64,000 nucleotides of DNA from JBGRPZ01 sp041725955 (GCA_041725955.1 JBGRQE010000001.1:62001-126000); one strand, 5' to 3'. Shown: positions 35,445 through 45,267, counted from the first letter of the stretch. Numbers and translations are program-made. Notes: generated by a model not told the origin, from the letters alone.

Positions 35445-36887
35445 TTAGAATTCTGCATTTTGAGGAGTTCTTGGAAAAGGAATAACGTCTCTTATATTAT
35501 TCATTCCTGTAACAAATAAGATAAGGCGTTCAAAACCCAGACCAAAACCTGCATGCGGAGCGGTTCCAAATCTACGACTATCTAAATACCACCACATTTC
35601 TTTTTGTGGGATATCCATTTCGTCCATTCTGTCGGTAAGTTTTTTATAATCTGCTTCACGAACCGAACCGCCAATAATTTCTCCAATTTGAGGGAATAGA
35701 ACATCCATTCCTTGAACAGTCTTTCCATCTTCATTTTGCTTCATATAAAAAGCTTTAATTTCTTTAGGATAGTCTGTTAAAATTACGGGTTTCTTAAAGT
35801 GTTTTTCAACAAGGAAACGTTCGTGTTCAGATTGAAGGTCTATACCCCAATCTTCTACAGTATATTGGAATTTACCTTTTTTGTTTGGCTTTGAATTCTT
35901 TAAAATATTTACGGCCTCAGTATAGGTTAGGCGAACAAAATCGTTTTCCAAAACAAAACGAAGTTTTTCGATTAATCCCATAGGAGAACGTTGATCTTTT
36001 GGTTTGTTCTTTTCTTCGTCGAACAATCGTTTTTCAAGGAAATCTAGATCTTCACTGCAATTGTCTAAAGCATATTGAACAAGATATTTCAACATATCTT
36101 CAGCCAAGTCCATATTATCGTTAATATCGTTGAAAGCTACTTCTGGCTCAATCATCCAGAACTCGGCAAGATGTCGAGAAGTGTTTGAGTTTTCTGCACG
36201 GAAGGTAGGTCCAAAGGTATAAACTTTAGAAAGAGCCATACAAGCAAGTTCTACTTCCAGCTGGCCAGAAACGGTTAAGTTTGTTGGTCGGCCAAAGAAA
36301 TCTTGACTGTAATCTATTGCACCTTCTTCTGTTTTTGGAGGTTTGCTGATGTCGAATGTAGTAACATTAAACATCTCACCAGCTCCTTCACAGTCAGATC
36401 CTGTAACGATAGGAGTATGTATGTTATAAAAATTTCTTTCGGTAAAAAATTTATGAACCGCATAAATCATGGCATGTCTTATTCTAAAGACAGCACTAAA
36501 GGTATTTGTACGGAAACGTAAATGTGCTTTTTCTCTTAGAAACTCTAAAGAGTGTTTTTTTGGTTGTAGTGGGTATTCGTCGGGATTTGCTTCTCCCAGT
36601 ACTTCTAATTCATTTGCCACTAATTCAACTTTCTGTCCACTTCCTTGTGATTCAACAAGATCTCCTTTTACAGAGATTGAGGCACCAGTATGAATTTTAG
36701 ATAGAAGATCAATATCAATCTTCTCAAAATCAACGACCACCTGAATGTTATTAATGGTTGAACCATCATTTAGTGCAATAAATGCTACATTCTTGCTTCC
36801 TCTTTTTGTTCTAACCCAGCCTTTGATGACCACTTCCTGGCCGCATAAACTTTCTTGGAAAATTCTTTTGATCTCTGTCCTTTTCAC
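35445..36887 (-). CDS. asnS: Asparagine--tRNA ligase
   Basis: This is a class IIb aminoacyl-tRNA synthetase of 480 residues that charges tRNA-Asn. The N-terminal OB-fold (VVIKGWVRTKRGSKNVAFIA) recognises the anticodon. The catalytic domain has motif 2 (FGPTFRAENSNTSRHLAEFW, then MIEPEVAF) and motif 3 (GAPHAGFGLGFERL-like, here APHAGFGLGFERLILFVTG). The C-terminus, NNIRDVIPFPRTPQNAEF, is typical of AsnRS rather than AspRS. Full length, monocistronic, with a strong terminator. The region between it and the divergent DAHP synthase gene is about 207 bp. Confidence 0.98.
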   Translation of the reverse strand: MKRTEIKRIFQESLCGQEVVIKGWVRTKRGSKNVAFIALNDGSTINNIQVVVDFEKIDIDLLSKIHTGASISVKGDLVESQGSGQKVELVANELEVLGEANPDEYPLQPKKHSLEFLREKAHLRFRTNTFSAVFRIRHAMIYAVHKFFTERNFYNIHTPIVTGSDCEGAGEMFNVTTFDISKPPKTEEGAIDYSQDFFGRPTNLTVSGQLEVELACMALSKVYTFGPTFRAENSNTSRHLAEFWMIEPEVAFNDINDNMDLAEDMLKYLVQYALDNCSEDLDFLEKRLFDEEKNKPKDQRSPMGLIEKLRFVLENDFVRLTYTEAVNILKNSKPNKKGKFQYTVEDWGIDLQSEHERFLVEKHFKKPVILTDYPKEIKAFYMKQNEDGKTVQGMDVLFPQIGEIIGGSVREADYKKLTDRMDEMDIPQKEMWWYLDSRRFGTAPHAGFGLGFERLILFVTGMNNIRDVIPFPRTPQNAEF

Positions 36888-37094
36888 AGCCTGATAATGT
36901 TTAATGAATTGAAAATAGTTTACAAAGGAACGAAAAATCCAACAACTTTACATATAATTGCCTGCAATTTTAGTATATGAACGGCCTACAACAATTATAA
37001 TTAACACTGCGTTCTCTCTGAAAATGGGCAAACAATATTTTGGAAATTCTTGTTCTGTTTTCAGGTCGTTTTTCGAAATTAATTAAGGTATAGA

Positions 37095-38201
37095 ATGGGT
37101 ACAGATATAAAACTTGAAAAAATAGAATCGCTATTCTCAATGGAAGGAAAACCTTTGATTATTGGAGGTCCTTGCAGTGCAGAAAGTGAATTTCAAATTC
37201 TCCAAACTGCTAAAGCACTTGATGCCTGTAATCAGGTAAAGGTCTTTCGTGCAGGTTTGTGGAAACCTCGAACCAGACCCAATGGTTTTGAGGGCGTAGG
37301 AGCTAAAGGTTTACCATGGATGCAGCGAGTAAGAAAAGAAACCTCTTTACTTACTGCTGTAGAAGTAGCCAAGCCCTCGCATGTCGAAAAAGTGCTTAAG
37401 CACGATATAGATATTATATGGTTAGGTGCCCGAACTACTACCAATCCTTTTTCTGTACAGGAAATTGCCGAAAGTTTGCGTGGTGTAGATATTCCTGTGA
37501 TGATAAAGAATCCATTGCATGCCGATCTGAAATTATGGGTAGGTGCAATGGAAAGACTTAATAGTGTTGGAGTAGAGAAGCTTATAGCTATTCATAGAGG
37601 TTTTTATGCACATCATAAAACTCCTTTTAGAAATCCTCCATTATGGGAAATTCCTATAGAATTGCGCCGAATAATTCCCGATCTACCTATATTGGTTGAC
37701 CCAAGTCATATTTGTGGCAATACTGCATTGATTCCTTATCTATCGCAAAAGGCATTGGATTTGGAGATGAATGGCTTGATGATTGAAGCTCATTTTGATC
37801 CTGATAATGCACTTAGTGATGCCTTTCAACAACTTCGCCCAGATGAGTTTAAGAAGATGATTGATGATTTGGTAATTCGTAAGTTTAATGGAGTTTCATT
37901 AAACGACAGTGCTTTGAATGCTCTAAGAGATGAAATTGATCGTTTGGACGACCAGCTTATACAAATATTGGCTCAGCGTTTAGAAATTGTAGAAGAGATC
38001 GGAAGGTATAAAAAAGAGAAGAATCTAACTATTCTTCAGCTAGAACGTTGGAATAAGGTAATCAGTGAAAGAGTTAAGTCGGGAGAAGCTTTAGGTCTTA
38101 ATAAAGATTTTATGGAGCAGATTCTAAGAATAATACATGAAGAATCTATCCAAAAACAAAATGTGATTATGAATACCTCCCGTAAAGATACGGGAGAGTA
38201 G
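37095..38201 (+). CDS. DAHP synthase-chorismate mutase fusion
   Basis: This is a bifunctional shikimate-pathway enzyme of 368 residues. The N-terminal 265 residues are a KDO8P-synthase-type DAHP synthase, joining phosphoenolpyruvate and erythrose 4-phosphate (IIGGPCSAESEFQI, VFRAGLWKPRTRPNGFEGVG, AIHRGFYAHHKTPFRN, LPILVDPSHICGN). The C-terminal part, from about 275, is an AroQ-type chorismate mutase (LRDEIDRLDDQLIQILAQR, EIVEEIGRYKK). The fusion probably gives feedback control by a pathway end product, as in related fusions. The last codons lie in an inverted repeat, CTCCCGTA/TACGGGAG (38177-38196). The next gene is convergent, 6 bp away. Confidence 0.95.
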   Translation: MGTDIKLEKIESLFSMEGKPLIIGGPCSAESEFQILQTAKALDACNQVKVFRAGLWKPRTRPNGFEGVGAKGLPWMQRVRKETSLLTAVEVAKPSHVEKVLKHDIDIIWLGARTTTNPFSVQEIAESLRGVDIPVMIKNPLHADLKLWVGAMERLNSVGVEKLIAIHRGFYAHHKTPFRNPPLWEIPIELRRIIPDLPILVDPSHICGNTALIPYLSQKALDLEMNGLMIEAHFDPDNALSDAFQQLRPDEFKKMIDDLVIRKFNGVSLNDSALNALRDEIDRLDDQLIQILAQRLEIVEEIGRYKKEKNLTILQLERWNKVISERVKSGEALGLNKDFMEQILRIIHEESIQKQNVIMNTSRKDTGE

Positions 38202-38207
38202 TCTTGC

Positions 38208-39116
38208 TTACATCCAGTTTTTTCGTTTGAAGTAGTAAAACATGCTTCCAACGATAACCAGCATAAGTATGACAAGTATCCAGAAAGCTTGTACATTATC
38301 CTCAATAGGTAAGTGAACGTTCATACCGTAAAGAGAGGTTATAAAGGTGAGGGGCAGCAAGATGGATGAAATTAGAGTAAGGATTTTCATAATTTCATTT
38401 GTCTTGTTGGTCTGCATTGAGTCAAAGGTTTTTGATAAGCCTTCAATCAATTCTTCATAATCTTCGGTCATATCCCACATTTTCTGATAGTAATCGAGGA
38501 TATTACCCCAGTAATCTTCCATGTTTTCGGCATAACCGCGTATAGCTCCAATTTCGAATTTGTGGAACAGCCTTAGCTGAGGTTTGAATATGGTATTTAT
38601 TAGGATTATATTTTTTCTGGTCACAGAAATTCTTTCAATAATTTTTTGAGGACCTAGGTTGAAAAGCTCTCTGTTTATAAGTTCAAGTTCAACACCAACA
38701 CGTCTAAGCATAGATAATGACTCAGTCATTAAACGTTCTAAGATGCGATACAAAAGGGCATCTGAAGTACCTACTTCAAACTCTTCTTTTTTTTGGGCTT
38801 TTTCTTCAGCTTCTTTAAACATTAAACCTACTACCCAGTGCGATTTGCCTATGGTAATAATATAATCTTCTCCCCAGAAGATTTTCACTTCTTTGGTTTT
38901 AATAAATTTATTTTGGCGGTCGAAGTTTGGGAAATGAAGAATAAGGAAATAATAATCGTCATAACTATCAATTTTCGGACGCTGGTTGGTAGATCTACAA
39001 TCTTCAATATCTAGTGGATGGAAATGGAAATTATCCCTAAGATACTTAAGATCTTCTTCTGCTGGGTTGACAATATGATGCCATTTTAGTGTTCCTATTT
39101 TGACAGTTTCAATCAT
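38208..39116 (-). CDS. corA: CorA-family divalent cation (Mg2+) transporter
   Basis: This is a CorA-type channel protein of 302 residues. A cytoplasmic alpha/beta domain (residues 1-110) and a long helical stalk (about 115-235) precede two C-terminal membrane helices. The selectivity motif SLYGMNVHLP has GMN at residues 264-266 at the end of the first helix. The tail is basic (YYFKRKNWM), as expected for a cytoplasmic C-terminus. A good promoter lies at 39168-39198, and a separate candidate small RNA lies further upstream on the same strand. It could carry Mg2+, Co2+ or Ni2+; Mg2+ is the default. Confidence 0.95.
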   Translation of the reverse strand: MIETVKIGTLKWHHIVNPAEEDLKYLRDNFHFHPLDIEDCRSTNQRPKIDSYDDYYFLILHFPNFDRQNKFIKTKEVKIFWGEDYIITIGKSHWVVGLMFKEAEEKAQKKEEFEVGTSDALLYRILERLMTESLSMLRRVGVELELINRELFNLGPQKIIERISVTRKNIILINTIFKPQLRLFHKFEIGAIRGYAENMEDYWGNILDYYQKMWDMTEDYEELIEGLSKTFDSMQTNKTNEIMKILTLISSILLPLTFITSLYGMNVHLPIEDNVQAFWILVILMLVIVGSMFYYFKRKNWM

Positions 39117-39167
39117 AAGATCTTATTTTTTGAAAATCAACTTTTTACTTTTCCCAAGGTGGCTTTA

Positions 39168-39198
39168 CAAAGCTAAACAATTGATAGGATTTAAAAAA
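39168..39198 (-). promoter_or_regulatory. Promoter of corA
   Basis: On the minus strand, TAGCTTTG (39175-39168) matches TAnnTTTG, with TTTT 19 bp upstream (39198-39195). Transcription would start near 39161, about 45 nt before the corA ATG. This makes the hairpin at 39342-39374 a separate transcript rather than part of a corA leader. Confidence 0.55.
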
Positions 39199-39333
39199 AA
39201 ATAATACATTTCTTTGTCCGAATATTCCCCTAAGCTTATACCATAGCACGCAGTTTTAACGATTTTTTCTGCATTTTGTTTGCAAAGGAAAGCTATTTTT
39301 ATCAATTATTCTGATTAAGAAGGGACTGTTGTT

Positions 39334-39400
39334 AAAAAAAGAGCAGGCGTAGCTAGGATAGCTATCGACCTGCTTGGAATGATCATTCACACACAAAACA
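39334..39400 (-). ncRNA. Candidate small RNA upstream of corA
   Basis: On the minus strand a -7 box, TACCTTTG (39413-39406), is followed after about 65 nt by a textbook intrinsic terminator. Its stem pairs AGCAGG (39342-39347) with CCTGCT (39369-39374) and TAGCTA (39350-39355) with TAGCTA (39359-39364). A run of seven T follows (39340-39334). Between lies a 12-bp palindrome, GAATGATCATTC (39377-39388). No ORF fits. The -33 box is not recognisable. The transcript would be about 65 nt. The rest of the 377-bp gap holds only the corA promoter. Confidence 0.4.
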
Positions 39401-39493
39401 CGTCGCAAAGGTATCAAAAAAATGGTATTGTTTTTTTATTGGCCAAAAAAGTTTATACTTTCGAGGCATGTCTTTTTTAGAGATATTTAGATT

Positions 39494-41404
39494 ATGGTGA
39501 AGAAGAATAATTTTGATTTATTGATTCTACTATTTATTCTTATAGTAGGAAGTGTTCTGCGTTTTTATAAGCTTGGAGAAGTGAAGTTTACTCATGATGA
39601 GTTTAGTACTTTCTTTGTTTCTGAACATAAGAATTTGAGAGATTTATGGATGCAAGGAGTTAAGCTTTGTGATACTCATCCTCCATTTATACACACATTT
39701 TATTACTTTATAAAGAATGTTTTTGGTTCTGAGTTGTGGATCTTTAAGTTCTTTTTTGTTTTGATGGGTATTGCTTCTATTGGATTGGCATATTTGCTAG
39801 GGAAAAAGTGGTTTTCTTCAACTACAGGATTATTAACAGCTGCATGTATTGGAGTTGTTCAGCTAACCGTTATGCACAGTCAGATAGCGCGTATGTATTC
39901 GAGTGGGTTATTCTTTACACTTTGCATGTTATATTTTTGGCATCGTTTTCTTTTTGCCGAAAAACGTTTTTGGCTTTCTTATATAGGGTTTGTTTTTTGT
40001 GGATCACTAATGTCTTACAATCATCATTTTACTCTTTTGTTATTGACAATTATTGGAGTAAGTGGTTTATATAGTATTCCTAAAAAAAGATTATGGACGT
40101 ATGTTTTAGCAGGTATAAATATTTTTATTTTATATCTTCCTAATCTTAATATTTTCTTTCATCAAGCTAATCAGAAAGGTTTGTCTTGGTTGGGTAAACC
40201 AGGATATTTATTCCTCTATAATTTTACTCGCTTTTTATTTCATTATTCATGGATTTTTCTTGCCTTAATTGCACTGTTAGTCGTCGTTTCATTATTGGGA
40301 AATAGGAATAAATCAACCCATTCAATATTGATGCGAAAGTATTGTATAGTATGGTTTATTGTGTTTTTCTCTGTTGCCTTTTTTTATTCTCAGTATGTAA
40401 GTCCTATTTTACAATATTCTATAATGATATTTATTAGCCCTTTTCTGATTATGCTCTTATTTAGCTTTTTTGAAGATAAAGGGAAAGTGTTTAAAGTATT
40501 GAGTGTTGTTTTTATACTTTCAATAGGTACCTATACACTTGTAAATAATCGCATGCATTATTCTATTTTCTATAAATCGCATTTTCTGGAACCTCTGAAA
40601 GAGGCAAATTATGCAAAATCAAAATATAAGGAAGACCTTGCTATTTTATTTAATGATCATGACGATATTAGAGAGTATTATTATCAAGATAAAGGCTTTG
40701 TTTTCGATTTTCATGCGATTAACAGAATGAGTTTAAAGCAGGTTGATAGTTTACTCTCAGGTTTGAAAACTAACTATCTGTTTTATAGCTGGACGAAATA
40801 TCAAAGACCTAATATTGATTTATTGGTAAGGAAATACTTTCCTTATAAACTCAATAAGTTTAATTATTTTAATGCTGAATCATCTCTTTTATCAAAGACA
40901 AATTCTTCAAATACAGTTAAGGATGATTTGATATTCTCTGAAGATTGGCCAAAAGATCTTAAATCTTTTTGGTTTAATAAGGAATTATTGAAGGATAGTG
41001 TTGGTAGAGAATATATATTGGTTGACAGTTTGCAGGAATTTCCTCTAGGAATAAAAATAAATCAAGATAGTGTTAAGTGGAGTAAGAATTATGCACTGGA
41101 GATTGAAATTGAAGGTAGTACGGATGAGGAATTACAAAATTGCTCTCTGGCTTTGAGTTTCACAAATAATGATGATTTATTGATTTGGGATGGCATTGCA
41201 TTGAAAGATGCATTGATCCATAGTAATGGGCGTTTCTATTTATCTTATAAACGAAGATTTATTGATTTTCAGGGAGCTGTTATGCCAAATAAAATTGAGA
41301 TTAATATCTGGAATCCAGGAAAAAAAACCTTCAAGCTAAGTAGAATGAAGGTTTGTATTCGTAGTGCTAATCCTATAGTATATGGTCAGTTGAATGAAAT
41401 TTAA
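39494..41404 (+). CDS. GT39-like membrane glycosyltransferase
   Basis: This is a polytopic membrane protein of 636 residues in the GT-C/GT39 superfamily. The first helix is followed by the catalytic-loop pattern KFTHDEFSTFFVSEH, and by LCDTHPPFIHTFYYFIK in the second half of the loop. About ten to eleven helices run to residue 355. A soluble, probably periplasmic C-terminal domain of 280 residues follows, unlike the 524-residue GT39 protein at 24464. It would transfer a sugar from a polyprenyl-phosphate carrier; acceptor unknown. Its stop overlaps the stop of the convergent gene (TTAA at 41401-41404). Confidence 0.82.
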   Translation: MVKKNNFDLLILLFILIVGSVLRFYKLGEVKFTHDEFSTFFVSEHKNLRDLWMQGVKLCDTHPPFIHTFYYFIKNVFGSELWIFKFFFVLMGIASIGLAYLLGKKWFSSTTGLLTAACIGVVQLTVMHSQIARMYSSGLFFTLCMLYFWHRFLFAEKRFWLSYIGFVFCGSLMSYNHHFTLLLLTIIGVSGLYSIPKKRLWTYVLAGINIFILYLPNLNIFFHQANQKGLSWLGKPGYLFLYNFTRFLFHYSWIFLALIALLVVVSLLGNRNKSTHSILMRKYCIVWFIVFFSVAFFYSQYVSPILQYSIMIFISPFLIMLLFSFFEDKGKVFKVLSVVFILSIGTYTLVNNRMHYSIFYKSHFLEPLKEANYAKSKYKEDLAILFNDHDDIREYYYQDKGFVFDFHAINRMSLKQVDSLLSGLKTNYLFYSWTKYQRPNIDLLVRKYFPYKLNKFNYFNAESSLLSKTNSSNTVKDDLIFSEDWPKDLKSFWFNKELLKDSVGREYILVDSLQEFPLGIKINQDSVKWSKNYALEIEIEGSTDEELQNCSLALSFTNNDDLLIWDGIALKDALIHSNGRFYLSYKRRFIDFQGAVMPNKIEINIWNPGKKTFKLSRMKVCIRSANPIVYGQLNEI

Positions 41405-42030
41405 GCTATGCCAGAAGGAGAATTTTTTATATTTTCAAGAGCTATAGCAAACTCTTTGTCGCTAATAACTTTTTCTTTATTTAGCCATTGTAGTTTCCAT
41501 AGCTCTTCCTCAAAAGGGGCAGATTTATCTATATAAAAGTAATTTTCTCTAATGTATTTATTTCTTGCTTTGTATATGTTATTTACAAACTCGTCGAATT
41601 CAAAGGGTGTAGGTACATTTTGAATTAGGGTAATTCTTTCTCTATTATCAAGCATTATGCAAAACTCATTAATGGGGAGTAGTGTATATAGTAAAATGCA
41701 AATAAAAGCAACAACTATAAAAGCAGAATTTAGAAATACGAGTTTGGGAATAATTTGAGTGTAGCTTAAAACCATTGATAAGAAAAAAAGTATAATCAGT
41801 GCAATGGCAAAGAAAAGGATTTCGTGGCTTCTTTTTTTATTTATAAAACATTTTCTTTCAATATGATCAAATGAAAAGTGCTTGGTGTTTTTTCCATTTT
41901 GACAGCTTGTCATTAAGCCATCCTCGGTTATTTTAATTTTCTGTTTACGAAAAAGAACCTTCTGTTCAATTTCCAGCATATTGGTTTTGTCTTCCCCAAA
42001 TATCTCACTTATTCCTTTGCGTTTATTCAT
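41401..42030 (-). CDS. Two-helix membrane protein of unknown function
   Basis: I do not recognise this protein of 209 residues. Residues 1-70 are soluble and basic. Two adjacent hydrophobic helices lie at about 71-93 and 97-118, followed by a soluble C-terminal domain. The last segment (ELWKLQWLNKEKVISDKEFA) resembles the short SHOCT-like tail motif seen at the ends of many bacterial membrane proteins, but that is a weak call. It overlaps the convergent glycosyltransferase by 4 bp. The dgkA-like gene lies 95 bp upstream on the same strand. Confidence 0.65.
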   Translation of the reverse strand: MNKRKGISEIFGEDKTNMLEIEQKVLFRKQKIKITEDGLMTSCQNGKNTKHFSFDHIERKCFINKKRSHEILFFAIALIILFFLSMVLSYTQIIPKLVFLNSAFIVVAFICILLYTLLPINEFCIMLDNRERITLIQNVPTPFEFDEFVNNIYKARNKYIRENYFYIDKSAPFEEELWKLQWLNKEKVISDKEFAIALENIKNSPSGIA

Positions 42031-42125
42031 TTTATTTCTTAGTTTTTTTGCCCTAATTCATGAAAAGAACACTCATAGTAAAAATTTGTTTTAAAATAAT
42101 TTAGTTTTTTAGATATTCAGGAACT

Positions 42126-42509
42126 TTATGAAAATAATTCCCATATTCTTGGAATAAATATTAGTAAACCTGCAATTAAAGCATATAAAGCGCATATAAG
42201 TACTCCTGCAGCCGATAGGTCCTTAATTATTTTTATATCATTATTCCTTTCTTTTGTTATATGATTGCAAAGTTTTTCTATGGCAGTATTAAAAAGTTCT
42301 GCTGCGATTACAAGTGCTATAGCACTTAATATAAACAACCACTCATATATGTTTAAGTCGAGAATTATGCATAAAATTATTGATATTATGGCAATGGTAA
42401 AATGAATGCGGGCATTGCGTTCGTTTTTGAACATATATGTCAGTCCGCGAACGGCAAAAGATATACTTCTAAAAATCCTATAAATGGAGAAGGTTGATTT
42501 ATGATTCAT
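42126..42509 (-). CDS. Diacylglycerol/undecaprenol kinase family protein
   Basis: This is a small membrane kinase of 127 residues with three helices. It carries the DagK signature: KNERNARIHFTIAI, then AAELFNTAIEKLCNHIT (the conserved E-x-x-NTAIE) and IKIIKDLSAAGVLICAL (the KDxxAAGVL metal/ATP segment). In Gram-positive relatives the substrate is undecaprenol; in E. coli it is diacylglycerol. Which applies here cannot be read from sequence. It probably recycles an envelope lipid at the inner membrane. It is upstream of the unknown two-helix membrane protein on the same strand. Confidence 0.88.
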   Translation of the reverse strand: MNHKSTFSIYRIFRSISFAVRGLTYMFKNERNARIHFTIAIISIILCIILDLNIYEWLFILSAIALVIAAELFNTAIEKLCNHITKERNNDIKIIKDLSAAGVLICALYALIAGLLIFIPRIWELFS

Positions 42510-42666
42510 TTCTCATTATTTTTAAGTGTTGTTATTTACTGGTATATGGCTATAATTGGTATGCTATAGACCGTGCAATTATTTTTATTTACTTGTTTGG
42601 TATTTTTTTTGTTTTCAATTCGTTTGTAATATTTTAACAAGGGAAACTACTACTAAATAAACAAGT

Positions 42667-45090
42667 ATGAAAATAAATAAGTTAGTTATAGGAATAGCTT
42701 TTCTTTTGCTATCAGGAACTATATTTGCTCAAATTGATATGAAATATCAACTACCTTCGAAAGAAATACTAGAAATGGCTGATGCTCCAGCATCCCCAGG
42801 GATTCGCCTAAACAGGGATGTGAGTAAGATGATTTTAATGGAAAGAAGACAGTATAAAAGTCTTCAGGAAATGGCCGAAAAGGAAAGTCGTTTAGCGGGT
42901 CTACGAATAAATGCAAAAACCAGTGGGCCAAGTCGCCAGTCTTTCGTTTATGGTTTAAAAGTTAAGGATTTAAAGAGCGGAGAAATCAGTAAGGTAAAAG
43001 GGATGCCTGAAGATGCTCTTATTTCAGAGGTGAGATGGTCGCCAAACCAGAAACATATTGCTTTTCTTAATACAAAAGAAAACGGAATTGAATTATGGGT
43101 TGTAGATCTAAAGAAATTAGAAGCCAATCGTGTTTGTGATCCAATAATAAATAATGTTCTTGAAGAAGGTTATGGTTGGTGTAAGGACAGTAAGAGTCTA
43201 TTGGTTAGTATTCTTCCTAAAGATAGAGGAGAGTACTTAAGTGGAAATATCTTACCAAAAGGGCCTATTGTTTCTGTTAATAATGGACAGAAAGCACAAA
43301 ATAGAACTTATCAGGATTTATTGAAAAATAAAGTTGATGAAGCGAATTTTGATTATTTCACTACTTCAGAGTTAATTAAAGTTGATTTAAAAGGAAATAA
43401 AACTCCTTTCTTGGCGAAAGGTATTTATTATGGACTTCAGTTTTCTCCTAATGGAAAGTATATTACAGTAACAACCATTCAACGACCATATTCTTATATT
43501 GTACCATTGTACCGCTTTCCTAGAAATGTTGATGTTTATGATATGGAAGGTAATTTGGTAAAGAATATTGAAAATGTTCCATTAACAGAAACTCTGCCAC
43601 AAGGATTTGATGCTGTTCGTAAAGGTAAAAGAAGTATCTCGTGGAGAGCAGATCAGCCTGCATCTTTAACTTATGTTGTTGCTCTTGATGGTGGAGACCC
43701 AGAAGTTGAATCTGAATATAGAGATGAGTTGTTTCAGTGGAATGCACCATTTGATAAAGAACCAAAATCTTTGGCAAAAACCAAAAGAAGATATGCTGGC
43801 GTTCAGTGGGGAGATGACAAAACTGCTTTGCTTTACGATTACTTTTGGAGTGATCGAATGATTGGTACTTACCTTATGAACCCTTCAAAGGAAAATGGAA
43901 AGTTAAAAGTTATTCAAGAACGTAGCCGTCAGGATATTTATAGTGATATGGGTGATGCAGCTACTGAGTTGAATGATTTTAATAAAAGAGTGCTTTATAT
44001 AGAAAAGGGAAGATACTTGATTATGGAAGCTCCTGGTTATACACCAAAAGGAAAGTTTCCATATATCGCAAAATATGATCTAAAAACAGGGAAAACACAA
44101 AAACTTTGGCAAGCAGAAAATAAGGATAAGCTAGAAACTGTAGCTTTTATTATTGATCCAAAGAAATCGATAATGTTAACAAGTATTGAAGCTCCTACTG
44201 AATATCCCAATTACTACTTACGCAATTTTAAAACAGGTAAGATGTTGCGCACTGTTACCAATTTCGAAAATCCTTATAAAGCTATGGAAGGCGTGCATAA
44301 GGAAGTAATCAAATATAAGCGTAAGGATGGAGTGGAGCTTTCTGCAACCTTATACCTTCCTAAAGGATATGATAAGAAAAAGAAAGAAAAATTACCTATG
44401 GTAATGTGGGCTTATCCACGCGAGTTTAAAGATAAAGCCGCAGCAGGTCAGGTGTCTTCATCTTCTAATGAATTTACATATTTATGGTATGGTAGCCCTG
44501 TTTTTTGGGTGATGAAAGGTTATGCTGTATTGGATGATGCTGCATTTCCTATTATTGGTGAAGGAGACCAAGAACCTAATGATTCTTTTGTAGAGCAATT
44601 GGTTTCAAATGCAGAAGCCGCTATTGATGCTGTAGACCAGCTTGGTTATATAGATCGCAATCGTGTAGCTGTAGGAGGCCATTCTTATGGTGCTTTTATG
44701 ACTGCAAACTTATTGACTCATTCCGATTTATTTGCAGCAGGAATTGCAAGAAGCGGAGCATACAACCGTACTCTAACTCCTTTTGGATTCCAAAGTGAGG
44801 AAAGAAATTATTGGGAAGCTCCATCAATTTATAATCGCATGTCTCCATTTATGAATGCAGAGAAAATGAAACATCCTTTATTGTTAATTCATGGAGATGC
44901 TGATAATAACCCTGGAACACATACAATGCAGAGCAAGAGATATTTTAACGCTCTAAAAGGATTGGGTGCTAATGTTCGTATGGTACTACTTCCATTTGAA
45001 AGCCATAGTTACAGAGCTCGCGAATCTGTAATGCATGTATTGTGGGAACAAGATCAGTGGTTGGATAAATATGTGAAAAACAAGAAATAG
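42667..45090 (+). CDS. Exported S9-family serine peptidase (prolyl oligopeptidase-like)
   Basis: This is a peptidase of 807 residues with a signal peptide (MKINKLVIGIAFLLLSGTIFAQ), so periplasmic. Residues about 90-530 look like a beta-propeller that gates substrate access. The C-terminal alpha/beta-hydrolase domain carries the triad: Ser673 in GGHSYGAF, Asp746 in HGDADNNPG, and His780 in FESHSYR. The sequence around the active site resembles the glutamyl-endopeptidase-like branch of S9 more than classical prolyl oligopeptidase, but specificity is inference. It is monocistronic, with a T-rich hairpin terminator after the stop. No T9SS sorting domain is present. Confidence 0.93.
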   Translation: MKINKLVIGIAFLLLSGTIFAQIDMKYQLPSKEILEMADAPASPGIRLNRDVSKMILMERRQYKSLQEMAEKESRLAGLRINAKTSGPSRQSFVYGLKVKDLKSGEISKVKGMPEDALISEVRWSPNQKHIAFLNTKENGIELWVVDLKKLEANRVCDPIINNVLEEGYGWCKDSKSLLVSILPKDRGEYLSGNILPKGPIVSVNNGQKAQNRTYQDLLKNKVDEANFDYFTTSELIKVDLKGNKTPFLAKGIYYGLQFSPNGKYITVTTIQRPYSYIVPLYRFPRNVDVYDMEGNLVKNIENVPLTETLPQGFDAVRKGKRSISWRADQPASLTYVVALDGGDPEVESEYRDELFQWNAPFDKEPKSLAKTKRRYAGVQWGDDKTALLYDYFWSDRMIGTYLMNPSKENGKLKVIQERSRQDIYSDMGDAATELNDFNKRVLYIEKGRYLIMEAPGYTPKGKFPYIAKYDLKTGKTQKLWQAENKDKLETVAFIIDPKKSIMLTSIEAPTEYPNYYLRNFKTGKMLRTVTNFENPYKAMEGVHKEVIKYKRKDGVELSATLYLPKGYDKKKKEKLPMVMWAYPREFKDKAAAGQVSSSSNEFTYLWYGSPVFWVMKGYAVLDDAAFPIIGEGDQEPNDSFVEQLVSNAEAAIDAVDQLGYIDRNRVAVGGHSYGAFMTANLLTHSDLFAAGIARSGAYNRTLTPFGFQSEERNYWEAPSIYNRMSPFMNAEKMKHPLLLIHGDADNNPGTHTMQSKRYFNALKGLGANVRMVLLPFESHSYRARESVMHVLWEQDQWLDKYVKNKK

Positions 45091-45112
45091 AATACTTTTT
45101 ATTCTAAATAAT

Positions 45113-45148
45113 AAAGGCTATCTCAAGTGATTTGGGGTAGCTTTTTTT
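45113..45148 (+). terminator. Intrinsic terminator of the S9 peptidase gene
   Basis: AAAGGCTATCTCAA (45113-45126) pairs with TTTGGGGTAGCTTT (45131-45144) with several G-U pairs on the RNA. Its distal arm runs into a T-run ending at 45148. It lies 22 bp after the stop. Confidence 0.65.
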
Positions 45149-45267
45149 GATTTGTCACCTTTTAATGACCTGTATGGTAGTTGATTGTGTTGGGGAATGA
45201 ATAATGCAAAATTTAGAAAACATAATCTTAGCTTTATTGTTTCTCTCATGAATTATGATTTTTTAGT

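Noticed and set aside
38177..38196. Hairpin CTCCCGTA/TACGGGAG as a terminator for the DAHP synthase gene
   Set aside because: The stem is only 8 bp, lies within the last codons, and no T-run follows on either strand.
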